This document shows positions 1 through 8,832 of a DNA stretch of 21,201 bases, piece after piece. Position numbers and translations under genes: made by a program. The stretch comes from Reticulitermes lucifugus. Lineage: Eukaryota; Arthropoda; Insecta; Blattodea; Rhinotermitidae. Location of the stretch: the NCBI GenBank assembly GCA_026260175.1, contig JAKCWW010010716.1, forward strand, positions 1-21,201. Direction: 5' to 3'. Position 1 is the first letter of the stretch. Every line of letters starts with the position of its first letter. The notes beneath the pieces were generated by a model that saw only the letters and a program-made list of their open reading frames with translations, did no database searches and was not told the origin of the DNA.

Positions 1-338
1 TCTTGCTGTTAAATTTCTTCCAGTCTGGCCAACATAATGGTTATTGCATGTATTGCATCTTAATCTGTAAATTCCACTGTTTTTGTATTTATCCTTGTTT
101 TGTGTATGGATTTTAAGTAAATTCCGAGTGGTGTTGTTTACACGAAATGTAATTCTTAAGTTTGTTTTTTTAAGATGTTCGTGACTTTTCTTATTAATGG
201 GTTACTGTATTCAAATATGGTCCATTTTTTATTGTTATTTTGGTTTTGGTTTTGTGTTACAGTGTACTCTTTAGGTCTGTTTATTTTGTTTTTGATTTGG
301 TTATTGAGTCTATTTATTAATACGGTTGGGTTTGTTTT
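1..338. other. Unassigned AT-rich sequence
   Basis: I see no gene here. The stretch is T-rich on the + strand, and its open frames are hydrophobic low-complexity translations without a recognisable domain. It leads directly into the hammerhead-like foldback at 339-431, so part of it may belong to the same element. Confidence 0.4.
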
Positions 339-444
339 GATCCCTGCCTGGGATCATCATCAATGCCAGACAGGCAAAAGGAATCCACCAATATAAAAAT
401 CTTTCTCTGATGATGATCCCAGGAAGGGATCGAAATATGTTGGA
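339..444 (+). repeat. Foldback with a hammerhead-like motif
   Basis: Positions 339-361 and 409-431 are a 23 bp inverted repeat with one mismatch. The right copy, read on +, has the order of a hammerhead ribozyme core. CTGATGA lies at 407-413, a 6 bp stem II at 415-420 (GATCCC) and 426-431 (GGGATC), and GAAA at 432-435. Stem I and the cleavage triplet are not convincing: the bases after GAAA do not pair with those before CTGATGA except through a long bulge. The left copy, read on minus, has the core changed to TTGATGA and AAAA in place of GAAA. I infer the decayed terminal part of a Penelope-like retroelement or similar foldback. It could also be a chance hairpin, although the combination of both core boxes with a perfect stem II argues against that. 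Confidence 0.45.
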
Positions 445-657
445 CTGGTTTACAGAGATTCTAATATATAATGTCTAAAAAATAATAACACGAGCGCATT
501 TGTTGGTTGAGTATTTTATGTTTGTTGACAATGCACGGTATGAATATAAAATCCCTATCCAATCTGGGTTTCGAATCAGGGACCTTCATAACATGGAACA
601 GAATTACTGTCCACTTCACAACATCGCGCTAGACATAAGTGAAAATTCACTACCAAT

Positions 658-915
658 GATTTAATTACTGTGAAGGGGGTAGAAGTACAGCAGTACTGTT
701 TCTTTAACCTCGGTGTTAGATGGAGGTGGGTGGCAAAGTCAAGCCGCGGCCGCTTCAACCCCGGGATATAGAGTCTTTGCCCATTATACAGGAGACTGGG
801 TGAGCCTCGGAGCCCGTCTGGACTGTTAAGGAAAGCCTTGCCCCCACCGGTTTTCGAACCCTAGACATTTCAGCCCGTAGCGAGTAGCTATACCGGCTAC
901 GCTATCCCGACCGCC
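658..915 (-). mobile_element. tRNA-derived SINE, family B copy 1
   Basis: Read on minus, this begins with a tRNA-like head. The B-box resembles GGGTTCGAAAACC at about 849-862 and is followed by GGTGGGGGC. Next comes a body with GCCCGTCTGG-like sequence, a GAAGCGGCCGCGGC module (about 731-765), and a tail ending in CCCCTTCACAGTAATTAA. The same order and much of the same sequence recur in + orientation at 8833-9118, so this is a dispersed family. It is non-coding, mobilised in trans by a LINE, and transcribed from the internal pol III promoter if active. The copy is diverged. Confidence 0.75.
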
Positions 916-1336
916 AACAAACATACTATTTATCTAGAAATTAATAAAAACCAGACACTGATAACTTACTAAAGATTTCTCCAATACCACACAAGCAAAC
1001 GTTGAACAATATCTTCAAGTTGTAAGCAGTTGAAATTTGATAAAGAGCAAAATTTATGATACACGATGATAATAGAATACAGGATATTCGAAATTGGAGA
1101 TATTTGAGTGGATGGGTTAGAGCAATTTTAAGTGCAGTTTTTGAGTCACACTCAGCTCTATACAGAAGCAAATGTTCATCGACTTTAGAGCCGGGTTAGG
1201 AAAAACGACGAGATAGACTAACGGAATGAGCACTGAAAAATGCCGAAACAAGAAGCAGCGAGAGTGTGAAAAATATTGTTCCGGAAATATTCTGTTGCCT
1301 GAAAGTGACAACAGTGGCTATTTTATCATTTTTCTT
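916..1336. other. Unassigned sequence
   Basis: I see no gene or recognisable repeat. Short open frames on both strands have no domain signal. Confidence 0.4.
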
Positions 1337-1567
1337 ATGGCGCAACATGCCAACTCGGGCCTAGGCCGCCTCATTGTTGAGGTTTCTAGATCACACACAA
1401 TTCACCACACATCGGGTAAGACTCTTCGCAGAGGCTGCCACCTACAAAAAACACAACAAACACAAGAGACAAACACCCACGACCTCAGTGGGGTTCGAAT
1501 CCGCAATCCCAACAATCAAGAGACTTCAGACCTACACCTTAGACTGCACGGCCACCGGGATCGGCTT
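1337..1567 (-). mobile_element. tRNA-derived SINE, family A copy 1
   Basis: On minus the element starts at about 1567 with an A-box-like GTGGCCGTGCAGTCTAAGG. A B-box around the TTCGAA at 1493-1498 follows, then a body containing GCCTCTGCGAAGAGTCTTACC. It ends at GGCCTAGGCCCGAGTTGGC and TTGCGCCAT. The copies at 8525-8768 (+) and 9454-9706 (minus) share this order from end to end. The open frames crossing it are artefacts of the element. Confidence 0.8.
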
Positions 1568-1739
1568 TTATCACTCTTACCATGTTCTTGTTCAGTGAGT
1601 CACTCTTCTGCATTACGAAAGTCGTGAAGTCAAATGTGGAGAAGAACAGACTAACGGATGAGACCTGTGCTGCCTGCATAACCTTGAAAGCGACAAAAGG
1701 TACTCCTGGTACAAAAGACTTGACATCAACCGTGCTGCA

Positions 1740-2075
1740 CTAAAATATCACTTCATGAAGCAGATTCTTCCTTATCCTCAGATAGTCACAAAATTCCCCA
1801 AGTACACGACACCCCAAAACTTCATTATCATGTTTACAAAGGCCGCAAATTGTCCCTAACCTCAGCCACATAAATCCAGTCCATGTATTCTCATCACAGT
1901 TGTTTAAGATCCTTGTAATACTTTCACTCCTCTACGCCTAGGTTTTCCAAGTGTTCCTTTTCTTCAGTTTTCACCACCAAAATCCTGTGCGAGATTTCTT
2001 CTCCCCAATACGTGCCACGTGCCCCACCCATCTCTTAATTGTTTTAATCGCCCTAATAATATTTGTTGACGAGCA
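1740..2075 (-). pseudogene. 3' tail of a non-LTR retrotransposon reverse transcriptase (LINE remnant)
   Basis: Read on minus from about 2065, the translation gives RAIKTIKRWVGHVARIGEKK. This matches the conserved C-terminal block R-x-x-W-x-GHVARMG-E of insect LINE polymerases, just downstream of the RT and thumb. After a stop and frameshifts the DNA still follows the usual continuation: a TGGACTGGAT-like block, then a GATAAGGAAGAATCTGCTTCATG-like end, in changed frames. Only the tail survives, as expected for 5'-truncated LINE insertions, and it carries several stops. It abuts the SINE at 2090. Clade assignment is not possible from this piece. Confidence 0.6.
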
Positions 2076-2089
2076 CAAATACTGAGTGG

Positions 2090-2345
2090 GGTACTCGTCG
2101 GCGCAGTTGGTTGAGGCAAGTCGCGGGTTAGATTCCCAATGGCATAATCTTTCCGGCCGCACTGTGGCTCTGGGGTCGAAACAGCCTCTAAGAGAAATGA
2201 GTACTAGGGGTATTTCCTGAGGGGTAAAGGTGGCCGGTGCATAGGGCTGACAACTGATTGTCTAGAAATTCTGGGAGCCTCAAATTCCTGGAGCACTAAG
2301 GGCCTATCCAGGCCTGTAAAGGGTTAGCTTGACCTTTACCTTTTA
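2090..2345 (+). mobile_element. tRNA-derived SINE, family C
   Basis: A tRNA-like head has an A-box-like CGGCGCAGTTGGTTGAGGC and a B-box-like GGGTTAGATTCCC. The body includes CTCTAAGAGAAATGAGTAC and the module GGGGTAAAGGTGGCCGGTGC at 2221-2240. That module is also present in the family B elements of this window, although the heads differ. The end is near TGACCTTTACCTTTTAC. It lies directly 3' of an antisense LINE tail. Confidence 0.7.
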
Positions 2346-2512
2346 CAAGTAATGAGTTTCTCATTACGCAGATTTCTACGGATTGGTTTTCTGTGCTTTG
2401 TTTGTATAAATAAATGTTTTTCTTTTACTTTTGCTGCATTATGTAGCTTCTGTTACCGCTTATATTGTACTCTTTATAAGAAAAAAATGTTACTTATCAT
2501 AAAATAGTTTAG

Positions 2513-2830
2513 TTGAGTAAAATTTATAAACAGTATAATTTAAGGCTTAAAAGTGGTAACTATAAAGCCTCTAGTTTCACAAAAGCTATGGGCTCGGTGA
2601 AAGTTTTGTTACAAATTTGTCGCATTTATAGCACTTATTCTCAGAAAGTATCGCTATTCCAGGCTTATACATTGAAATTTAAGAAGATTAAATGGGCTTG
2701 TAGAAGTATGGGGAAGGCAGAGAATGCTTTCAGAATTTTGGCGAGTAAAATTCACTCAAAATGGCCTCTTGAAAGACAGAAGGAGATGGGAGATCACGTT
2801 ATGATGCGTTTTATAAATAACAATTTGTAA
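2513..2830 (+). pseudogene. Unidentified open frame, possibly a transposase C-terminal remnant
   Basis: About 105 codons are open without an ATG at the beginning; the first in-frame ATG is internal, at 2589. The only suggestive motif is AENAFRILASKI at about 2717-2752. It resembles the (V)ENAFGILA segment near the end of PIF/Harbinger (HARBI1-like) DDE transposases. The rest of the translation is not recognisable and the frame ends at TAA. I cannot exclude a chance open frame. It lies roughly 0.5 kb upstream of the signal-peptide exon, with nothing to tie it to that gene. Confidence 0.2.
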
Positions 2831-3380
2831 GAATGGGAGAAGTCGGACTGGGACCACTTGCTGCCTTTGCTATGAAAGGTGTTCATTTACATCGTTCCAT
2901 TGCTAGTGATCTAGAGTACGATATTTTGTCTCATATTTGAAGTTCTCTTTCATACTACGAGTATTATTCGTAAAATTACATCGATAATTGTATTTGAATT
3001 CGTTAATTATGATATGCAACGTTATTATTTATAGAACTTGAGTAAGAATCAAGCTGATAATGTTAGGCCTAGTGTTTTCTTTATGGGGCCTGAGAAGACA
3101 TTTTTCCATTGAGATCATTCTCTGCAAATCTGCTATATCGCAACACCTAGCTTACTTGAAGCCACATTTCGCAAACAGTTCGATATCCATTCGTTAATTT
3201 CCACAGCGATAGGTAACAGTAGAGGCCGAAACAGATTATACAGTCAGTTTGATAAGATAAACTGAGTCCATGTTTGGGAGACTGAGGGCTTATAAAGTAT
3301 CGGATTGCCTCAACGATGAGAAGAGTGCAGGTTCCGGTTTGACAAAGCGGCCAGTGCGCAAGAAAGTGATAGACCTGAAA
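2831..3380 (+). other. 5' flank and likely 5' UTR of the Ig-like gene
   Basis: No repeat is recognised here. The promoter and 5' UTR of the downstream gene probably lie in this interval. A TCAGT initiator-like sequence of the arthropod type is present around 3244, but there is no clear TATA box at the expected distance. An ATG at 3270 is in frame with the signal-peptide ATG at 3381, has a poor context (T at -3), and is preceded by an in-frame TAA at 3258. It would add 37 charged residues before the signal peptide, so I do not favour it. Confidence 0.3.
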
Positions 3381-3450
3381 ATGTTGCAGAAGGTTCACAT
3401 TTGCTGCCTGTTCCTGGGATTGCTTCTACTTGCTACTTCTCTTACGCACG
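3381..3450 (+). CDS. Signal-peptide exon of an Ig-like secreted or surface protein (exon 1)
   Basis: The 23 complete codons read MLQKVHICCLFLGLLLLATS and then LTH. This is a short positive N-terminus followed by an unbroken hydrophobic core, a textbook eukaryotic signal peptide. The ATG has A at -3 (GAAAATG). The exon ends at CACG|GTACGT, a strong donor, leaving a phase-1 split codon. Joining to the exon at 11257 completes this codon as Val and gives HVHGA-EY, with a plausible cleavage site after Ala27. The translation beyond 3450 reads through the donor and is not real. The next exon is 7.8 kb away, across an intron filled with repeats. I do not recognise the gene by name. Confidence 0.7.
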
Positions 3451-4387
3451 GTACGTTTGCATCAATACCGTCAAGTGTAATAGGACGAGTAATTGAATAT
3501 TTTATTTACATGTCGTTTACTTTCCTTCAATCAGCGACGAGGCAAAACTTTCCGTCATTAATTTTGTACTTAAGACAGAAAAGTTAGTTCTATATCTCAC
3601 TGTTTTCCCTTGGCTTGAATCCCTAACTCAGTTATTGTCAACCGTACGTCTGCGGACACCTTCTAAGTTTCTCATATTTTCTTCCGGTATGATGACAGAG
3701 AGAATGCAATAATAAAATAACGAACATGTTAAGGTGCACCACTGGCTTATTAGTTACGATTTCATTAAAGGCACTATAAGTAACTTAAAATTAGAATATG
3801 GAGTGGCAAATATTAGCCTTCCTGGTGAAGGTACTGGAGAGACATGGAAGAAAGGAAATGTGGCCTAATTCGAGGTAATCTTCCCGAAGCTGAGTAAAAT
3901 TACCAAAAACTTCGCTTAGGGTAGCCGGTCTTCGGATTTGAATCCAAAAAATTCAGAACAAGGGCCAGGCTTGCCACAACATGGGGTAATGATAATTTTG
4001 AAGGAAGTGTTTTCGAAATCCTCAAGGAAGATTTTATGTTCTGCTTCTACTGTGAACACAGAAGTCAACATGTCGGTTGATTTCTACCAGACTAGACGAC
4101 GTCACCTGTTACAATACAGGGTTCATTTTAGTTACTGTTGTGGGAACATCAAATCCCCCCATAAATTTTGGTTACACGCCGAGAATTGAGCTGTGAAAAG
4201 ACAGTAAAAGAGAACACAAACACCACTGCCCTCCCTCCACTCAACCCCCTTTCTATTGTTCTCCCTCTCTCTTACAGAGAACAATCTTGCATATCCAAAC
4301 ATTAGTCAAAACTTCCTTATTTGTTTGCCTATAATGCCACCTTGCAAAACTTTAGCAAGTTTTTAACATCCTGTGTATGAGTAGAGG
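3451..4387. other. Start of intron 1, unassigned
   Basis: No recognisable element was found. A TTTGAATCC at about 3937-3945 resembles a B-box, but no A-box or SINE body accompanies it. A pyrimidine-rich run (CTCCCTCC and similar) lies around 4230-4275. Confidence 0.4.
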
Positions 4388-4690
4388 AGCCGGGACAGCT
4401 CAGTCAGTATAGTAATTAGGTTGCTGGCTGAAGTATCGATGAACCACATTTCGATTCCCTTCAGGGAGAGAGATTTTTTCTTCTCCAAGCCACGAGGATA
4501 AAGGGAGCCGGGGGCTCATGCACCTTCCGATTTATTGGGTAACAAAGTATCAAGCAGCCGGGGCGTGCGGCTATCCACTCACCTCCATCTAGTGCTGCGG
4601 TTAAGAACGCTTGGATCTATACCTCCACTCCTCATGTGGCTTCATGATATGCACACGGGCAACAGTATGAAGATACTGAAATGAACGCAT
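4388..4690 (+). mobile_element. tRNA-derived SINE, family B body with a different head
   Basis: The head has an A-box-like ACAGCTCAGTCAGTATAGT and a B-box-like ATTTCGATTCCC at about 4447-4458. The distal part, AGCAGCCGGGGCGTGCGGCT then CACCTCCATCTAGTGCTGCG and a CTATACCTCCACTCC tail, corresponds to the family B copies at 8833-9118 and 658-915. Its head is not the same as theirs. The element is diverged and non-coding. Confidence 0.7.
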
Positions 4691-4819
4691 AGTTAAAGCC
4701 ACCCTACAAATCAGAGGTTCTCAGAAACAGGAATCGCAAATTTTTCACTAAAACTTGTCGAATGCTTATGAATGAAGGTTAATTCATAAATGAGGGCAAG
4801 CGTCAAGAAGCTTAGAGTC

Positions 4820-4970
4820 ATTCCGGGAAAGTTGCCACGTCGGAGAAAACACCACACTTTCTGTAGTTCAAACTTCTGACACTAGGAGCAAATTGCGCAC
4901 GCAACCCTCCGTTGGATTAATTATGTGAAGAGAATTGAACACAAGCGCGTGATTGTTTGAGATTCACAGT
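4820..4970 (+). repeat. Diverged direct repeat, copy 1
   Basis: This 150 bp segment aligns with 5323-5467 in the same orientation. Shared blocks include CCGGGA-A-TTGCC, TCGG-GGAGA, a GTAGTTC-AACTT-TGAC-CTAGGAG core, and TTGCGC-CGCA. The similarity continues more weakly through GCGCRTG. It is probably part of an old interspersed element; I do not recognise the family. Confidence 0.6.
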
Positions 4971-5322
4971 TTCTGATAAGGCCAGGTAAGAGTAGGTATT
5001 GTATCGTCAATTTGTATAACGTTTTCATTTCGCGTGTTGTTGCCTTCGTTAAATACTTTGCGACATGTGCGCGATTTTGAAGGATCAGTTAACGGACTTA
5101 GCATTAACTTTATATATCTTTTACCCTTATTGAACGCCTCAAAAGTGGTGTATATGGTACAAATTTCAAGGGACAGATGCGTGGCACAGACACTTGTCTG
5201 TACCGATCTGAAGTGAGGCATGATATTTATATGCTTCCTTACGGGTTGCAGTGTATTTTAGACTAACACATTTCCAGTTTTTTATTTGTTCAGCCATGTG
5301 AAGACATGCCACGAAAGTACGT

Positions 5323-5467
5323 GTTGCCGGGAGATTTGCCTCGGCGGGAGAGGCACCATAATGTCAGTAGTTCGAACTTGTGACGCTAGGAGGAAGTTGC
5401 GCTTGCATCGTAATATTTGATGAGCTATTGGAAGAAAAGAGAGCGCATGTGTTGGTGTCTCACGATT
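5323..5467 (+). repeat. Diverged direct repeat, copy 2
   Basis: This is the partner of 4820-4970, about 500 bp downstream. The best-conserved stretch is AGTAGTTCGAACTTGTGACG followed by CTAGGAGGAAGTTGCGC. The TTCGAA here is not part of a tRNA-like head, as no A-box precedes it on either strand. The sequence between the two copies has no recognised feature. Confidence 0.6.
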
Positions 5468-5688
5468 GTGGGTGCTTCTCTACCCAGCAATGTGGCAAAT
5501 AACCCCAACCCCCTGGGGACAGACGCCAAAAAGACTCACTTTTTAAAATTAAAATTTGGATACTTATTTCTCATATTTCTTCTGTGTCTAAATACTAGAT
5601 ACAATAGAGGTATATACAACCACAATTCTTATATGTTGAAAGACAACCGACAAATGCACTATTTTATGTAGTATATACACTATACAAT

Positions 5689-5732
5689 AGCCCTACGTAC
5701 GTTTCGGTCACAAGTGACCATCTTCAGGGGCT
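5689..5732 (-). ncRNA. Hammerhead ribozyme motif, core intact
   Basis: On minus, every conserved hammerhead position is present in order. Stem I 5' strand AGCCC (5732-5728) is followed by CUGAAGA (CUGANGA consensus, 5727-5721). Stem II is a GGUCA/UGACC pairing closed by CUUG, then GAAA. A two-pair stem III has the self-complementary loop GUAC. The GUA cleavage triplet (5696-5694) precedes stem I 3' strand GGGCU (5693-5689). This type-I form with minimal stem III is the one known from Penelope-like elements, where the short stem favours action as a dimer. The flanking DNA to about 6080 may be the rest of such an element, but I see no reverse transcriptase in it. The motif was read by eye; cleavage is inferred. 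Confidence 0.7.
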
Positions 5733-6107
5733 CAATAAACACATAGTTTCACTTCACTGCACTTCACCTGACCATAGTATTTGATTAATGTATGGTGGTA
5801 ATGGTTTGCACTGTTCACTGTGTGTTCTGTATGGGTTACGCACTATGCTTGTGATTAGGTTCGTTTTGGGTGTACTGCTTTCACTTGGTTGTGTGTGTAC
5901 TCACGTGGCATTTTTCTATTGAGACCGTTGGTCGCAGTACACTGTATGGGCGTTGTTACTCTTCATTGCTGTGGTCGGAGTTGCTGGATAATCGTTGTCT
6001 TGTTGTTGGAGTCCATGGATTTTCACACGTCACATACAACAAGGGATACTATTTACCCTGCCGACTCAATAATGGAATAAAGCCGAATCTACTACAACAT
6101 TATACGT
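5733..6107. other. Possible flank of the hammerhead-bearing element
   Basis: There is no recognisable protein. Open frames of 60 to 100 codons on + are rich in Cys, Leu and Val and match no family I know. The stretch CACTTCACTGCACTTCACC and neighbouring GT-rich DNA may be untranslated sequence of the element carrying the hammerhead motif. Confidence 0.3.
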
Positions 6108-6190
6108 TCATTATACGTAGAAACTGCGGAGGCCTGGGTTCTATCCCAGGTCAATTAGTGTGGGATTTGTGGTGAATGAAGTAACAGTGA
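6108..6190 (+). mobile_element. Partial tRNA-derived SINE fragment
   Basis: GAGGCCTGGGTTCTATCCCAGG at about 6129-6150 is a B-box with its pairing arm, one base off the usual GGTTCGATCCC. It is followed by TGTGGGATTTGTGGTGAATGA, a body sequence I associate with insect tRNA-type SINEs. No convincing A-box remains to the left. It is a short, decayed fragment. Confidence 0.5.
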
Positions 6191-6505
6191 GGCAGGTTCT
6201 TCTCCGATTACTTCGATTGCAATTGTGAGTTCTATTCCGCTGAGGTTCCTTATTCAAATTTCATTCATCTACTCGTAATTTCTGCGCTAGGCAATCTTAG
6301 CAGTATTGACAGCGTTGTTGAACAAAACACTTCTGTCACGCAGCGAAGAAAGAGACGTTGGTATGTTCGGAATGTGACGAGGCGTCGATTGTTAAATCGA
6401 CACATAAATGTTCGCGGTCTCCGCGACGAGAGTACAGATGACTGCACAGTCCCTGAAGATGCGTCATATGCAAGAAGACGTGAATATTTATTAACACCTT
6501 CTTGA
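6191..6505 (+). other. Unidentified basic open frame without a start codon
   Basis: About 104 codons are open between a TGA at 6188 and a TGA at 6503, with no ATG. The second half is strongly basic: QRRKRRWYVRNVTRRRLLNR begins at 6341, and the frame ends in a YARRREYLL-like stretch. The RRKRRWYVR string is faintly like the basic Trp-containing segment near the N-terminus of HARBI1-like transposases, but no catalytic motif is present. It could be a domesticated or decayed transposon piece, or chance. Confidence 0.2.
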
Positions 6506-7324
6506 GAACTTGAAATTTTGCAAAGAAAAATTAGAGTAATTTATGTCAATATAATTTTGATGTTGACATCTCTCCTTTTCCATTTACATCAACAAATTAA
6601 TTTGCAACGCAGACTCTTATTGCTGTAATGAATAAAATTTACTTTTTTAAAGTACGATTTCATAACTCTGAAAAGTCACAACAATGGAATCAAAATCGAT
6701 AACAATACAATAACGTGTTTCTACTGTGGAGAAAACAGTTTACTATTTGTGGTAACCCAACCTGAGCATACAGATCATGTGCTATAATAAATTACTTCAT
6801 ATATGAAAATAAAATAAAAGAAAGTGTAAACAGCCGGTTTGCGTCAGTAATACAAACGCAAGAAAAGTTTTGAGGCTTTCTCTGACTGTGTTGCTCATAT
6901 GATGCTATTCTGTGTTTTTCACTGTGAGATATAGTGAGTTTGTTCGGAAGTCAGCAAGTACTCATTACACTACACGGTGTATAAACGTAGAAGACATTCA
7001 TTTGAATGGAATTTTTGTAAGAATTATGTTTCCCTCTTTCAGCAGCAATGACTCTTTGCAGGCTTGGTTTTTGTTTGCTACATTACCTTGATTAATTGCC
7101 AATGCAGTCATGACGAAATACCGCTGTGGTATTTGCGGTGTACGTAATTATAGACAGTGTTTTCTGCATATAGTGGGACTATTGCAAGAATATGAAAAGA
7201 AATAAGAAGAATTCATGAAGTAGCCTACGGTTTTGTCTCAGTACTTATTAATTAATAAGAAATATCAGAGCGTGTGTTATGCTGTGAAGTGCTAATACTG
7301 TACTCTTAATTGAAACTTTGTGAG
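6506..7324. other. Unassigned intronic sequence
   Basis: AT-rich DNA in which I recognise no element, gene or tRNA-like head. Confidence 0.4.
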
Positions 7325-7358
7325 TAAATAAATAAAGTAAATAAATAAATAAATAAAT
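7325..7358. repeat. AAAT microsatellite
   Basis: An interrupted run of TAAA/AAAT tetranucleotides, with one GTAA interruption near the middle. It has the form of a simple repeat or the tail of an old retroposon. Confidence 0.8.
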
Positions 7359-7440
7359 TCTTGAAGAGGAAAGAAATTCAGATATCCATCTTGATGCATT
7401 GTAAAGTTTTTTTAAAGAGAAGGGAAGTAAAGGACGCCGG

Positions 7441-7520
7441 ATTTGACTGTTCTGTGTCCCATTTGACTGTTCTGTGTCCCATTTGACTGTTCTGTGTCCC
7501 ATTTGACTGTTCTGTGTCCC
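7441..7520 (+). repeat. Minisatellite, four perfect 20 bp units
   Basis: The unit ATTTGACTGTTCTGTGTCCC occurs four times head to tail with no mismatch. It is followed by ATCCAGG and a GC-rich stretch to about 7575 that contrasts with the AT-rich surroundings. Perfect identity means recent expansion or homogenisation, or a collapsed array in the assembly. The unit is 20 bp, not a multiple of 3, so the array is not a coding repeat. Confidence 0.95.
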
Positions 7521-8524
7521 ATCCAGGGTAGCCTCAAAACTTGGTGTCCGCCCCGAGCTTGCCTCCGCCTCCGCACAGGATAAAAACATAACCTCAATTT
7601 TACGAAAGGAATGAAAGAAATGAATGCAAAAACAAAAAAACAGTTCTATTTAATCGCCCCATTACAACATTTACCTTTTATTCTGAATTATTTTAAACCA
7701 ATTCAAATTTTCATTTTCATTCACCTTAGTTCTAATAAAATTTTTACTGATTAACTAATGTTAATATTTTATCAATGTCCTGTTCATTAGACACGGCAGT
7801 TAACAAACCAACTCTACTCTACAGCACTGTGGAGCAATGCACATCTTTATTAGCTTCAGCTTGTAAAACCTACCACATTATTAGTAAACTTCGAAGCTGT
7901 AGGATGGTATTGGACAAACTGTCGGCTAGCTTGTTAGGCGCGTTTGTAAAATTACGAAAAGCAACGCTTAACTTTGTCATACCTCTCTGTTTATCTCTCT
8001 GTTTGTCCGCATGGAAATTGTGTGTTTGGGACTTCTATTAAAAACTGTAGAGAAAATTAAAATGTGGTTAAAATCGGCACTTTACTTGAAGACCCAAGTA
8101 CGTTTTCGGGAATAGCTCGTTGAATTCTCTTCGGAATGAGGAAAGTTTCATGCAAGGGTTATAGAGAAAATCAAAACAAACGTTTCATGTCAGTTGCAGT
8201 TTGTCCGAAAGTCATGCTTTATGTGAGAAAATTATGATAAATACGGCACGCTTTGACGTTGCATAAATCATGTAACATCCTACGATGCGTCTTACCTTCC
8301 GGATAATGAAAATAAAAACACAAAACTAGAGTCATAAAATTAAATACTCATAGATTTTTCCTGGGCGAAGCATTGAGATAAAGATGCATTTTGCATGACT
8401 GATAATTAAGACAAGTATATGTACAGCATTAATATTTAACCCTCTTCACCTAACATGAGTAGGTAGAAGAGGTCAGAATAAAAACTAATATTCAGTATTT
8501 ATTGCTATAGGCTCTATAATTCTT
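7521..8524. other. Unassigned intronic sequence
   Basis: A GC-rich patch (about 7540-7580, GTCCGCCCCGAGCTTGCCTC) is followed by AT-rich DNA. The 88-codon open frame near 7775-8041 shows no domain and no splice-site support. No element was identified. Confidence 0.4.
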
Positions 8525-8768
8525 TGCCGATTCCAGTGGCTTTACGGTCTAAGGTATAGGTCTGAAGCCGCTTGATTGCTGGGATCGTAGGTTTGAATCC
8601 CGCTGAAGGCATGGATGTTTGCTTTTTGTGTGTTGTTTAGGTAGCGGCCTCTGCGAAGACCTGATCACTCATTCAGAAGAGTCCTACCGGGTGTGTTTGT
8701 GTGTCCAAAGTGTGACCCGGAAATTTCGAAAATGAAGTGGCCTTGGCCCGGTTTGTGCTCTTGCACCA
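8525..8768 (+). mobile_element. tRNA-derived SINE, family A copy 2
   Basis: The head TGCCGATTCCAGTGGC leads into an A-box-like GTGGCTTTACGGTCTAAGG and a B-box at about 8590-8601 (GGTTTGAATCCC). The body includes GCGGCCTCTGCGAAGACC, AGAGTCCTACCGGGTGTG and GTGGCCTTGGCCCGG. It ends at TTGCACCA. It is the same family as the minus-strand copies at 1337-1567 and 9454-9706, with a few internal indels. Confidence 0.8.
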
Positions 8769-8832
8769 AAGAAGAATATTATACTTCATTATAATTACAT
8801 AATAATATTTTGTCACATATGGTGAATTGAGT

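Noticed and set aside
175..396. 73-codon hydrophobic open frame on +
   Set aside because: Its composition follows the T-rich DNA, and it ends inside the hammerhead-like foldback. No splice or domain support.
565..640. TTTCGAATCAGGGACC resembling a B-box on minus
   Set aside because: No A-box at the right distance and no second copy in the window. It adjoins a real SINE but cannot be assigned to it.
1226..1627. 133-codon open frame on +
   Set aside because: More than half lies on the antisense of a tRNA-derived SINE; the translation is that of the element.
3270..3380. Upstream in-frame ATG giving a 37-residue extension of the signal-peptide exon
   Set aside because: T at -3 and a charged, non-hydrophobic extension; the ATG at 3381 gives a canonical signal peptide with A at -3.
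3451..3587. Continuation of the exon 1 open frame past 3450
   Set aside because: A GTACGT donor at 3451 and a perfect phase match to 11257 argue that this is intron read-through.
7441..7520. CRISPR-like array
   Set aside because: Units are contiguous without spacers and the window is eukaryotic; it is a minisatellite.
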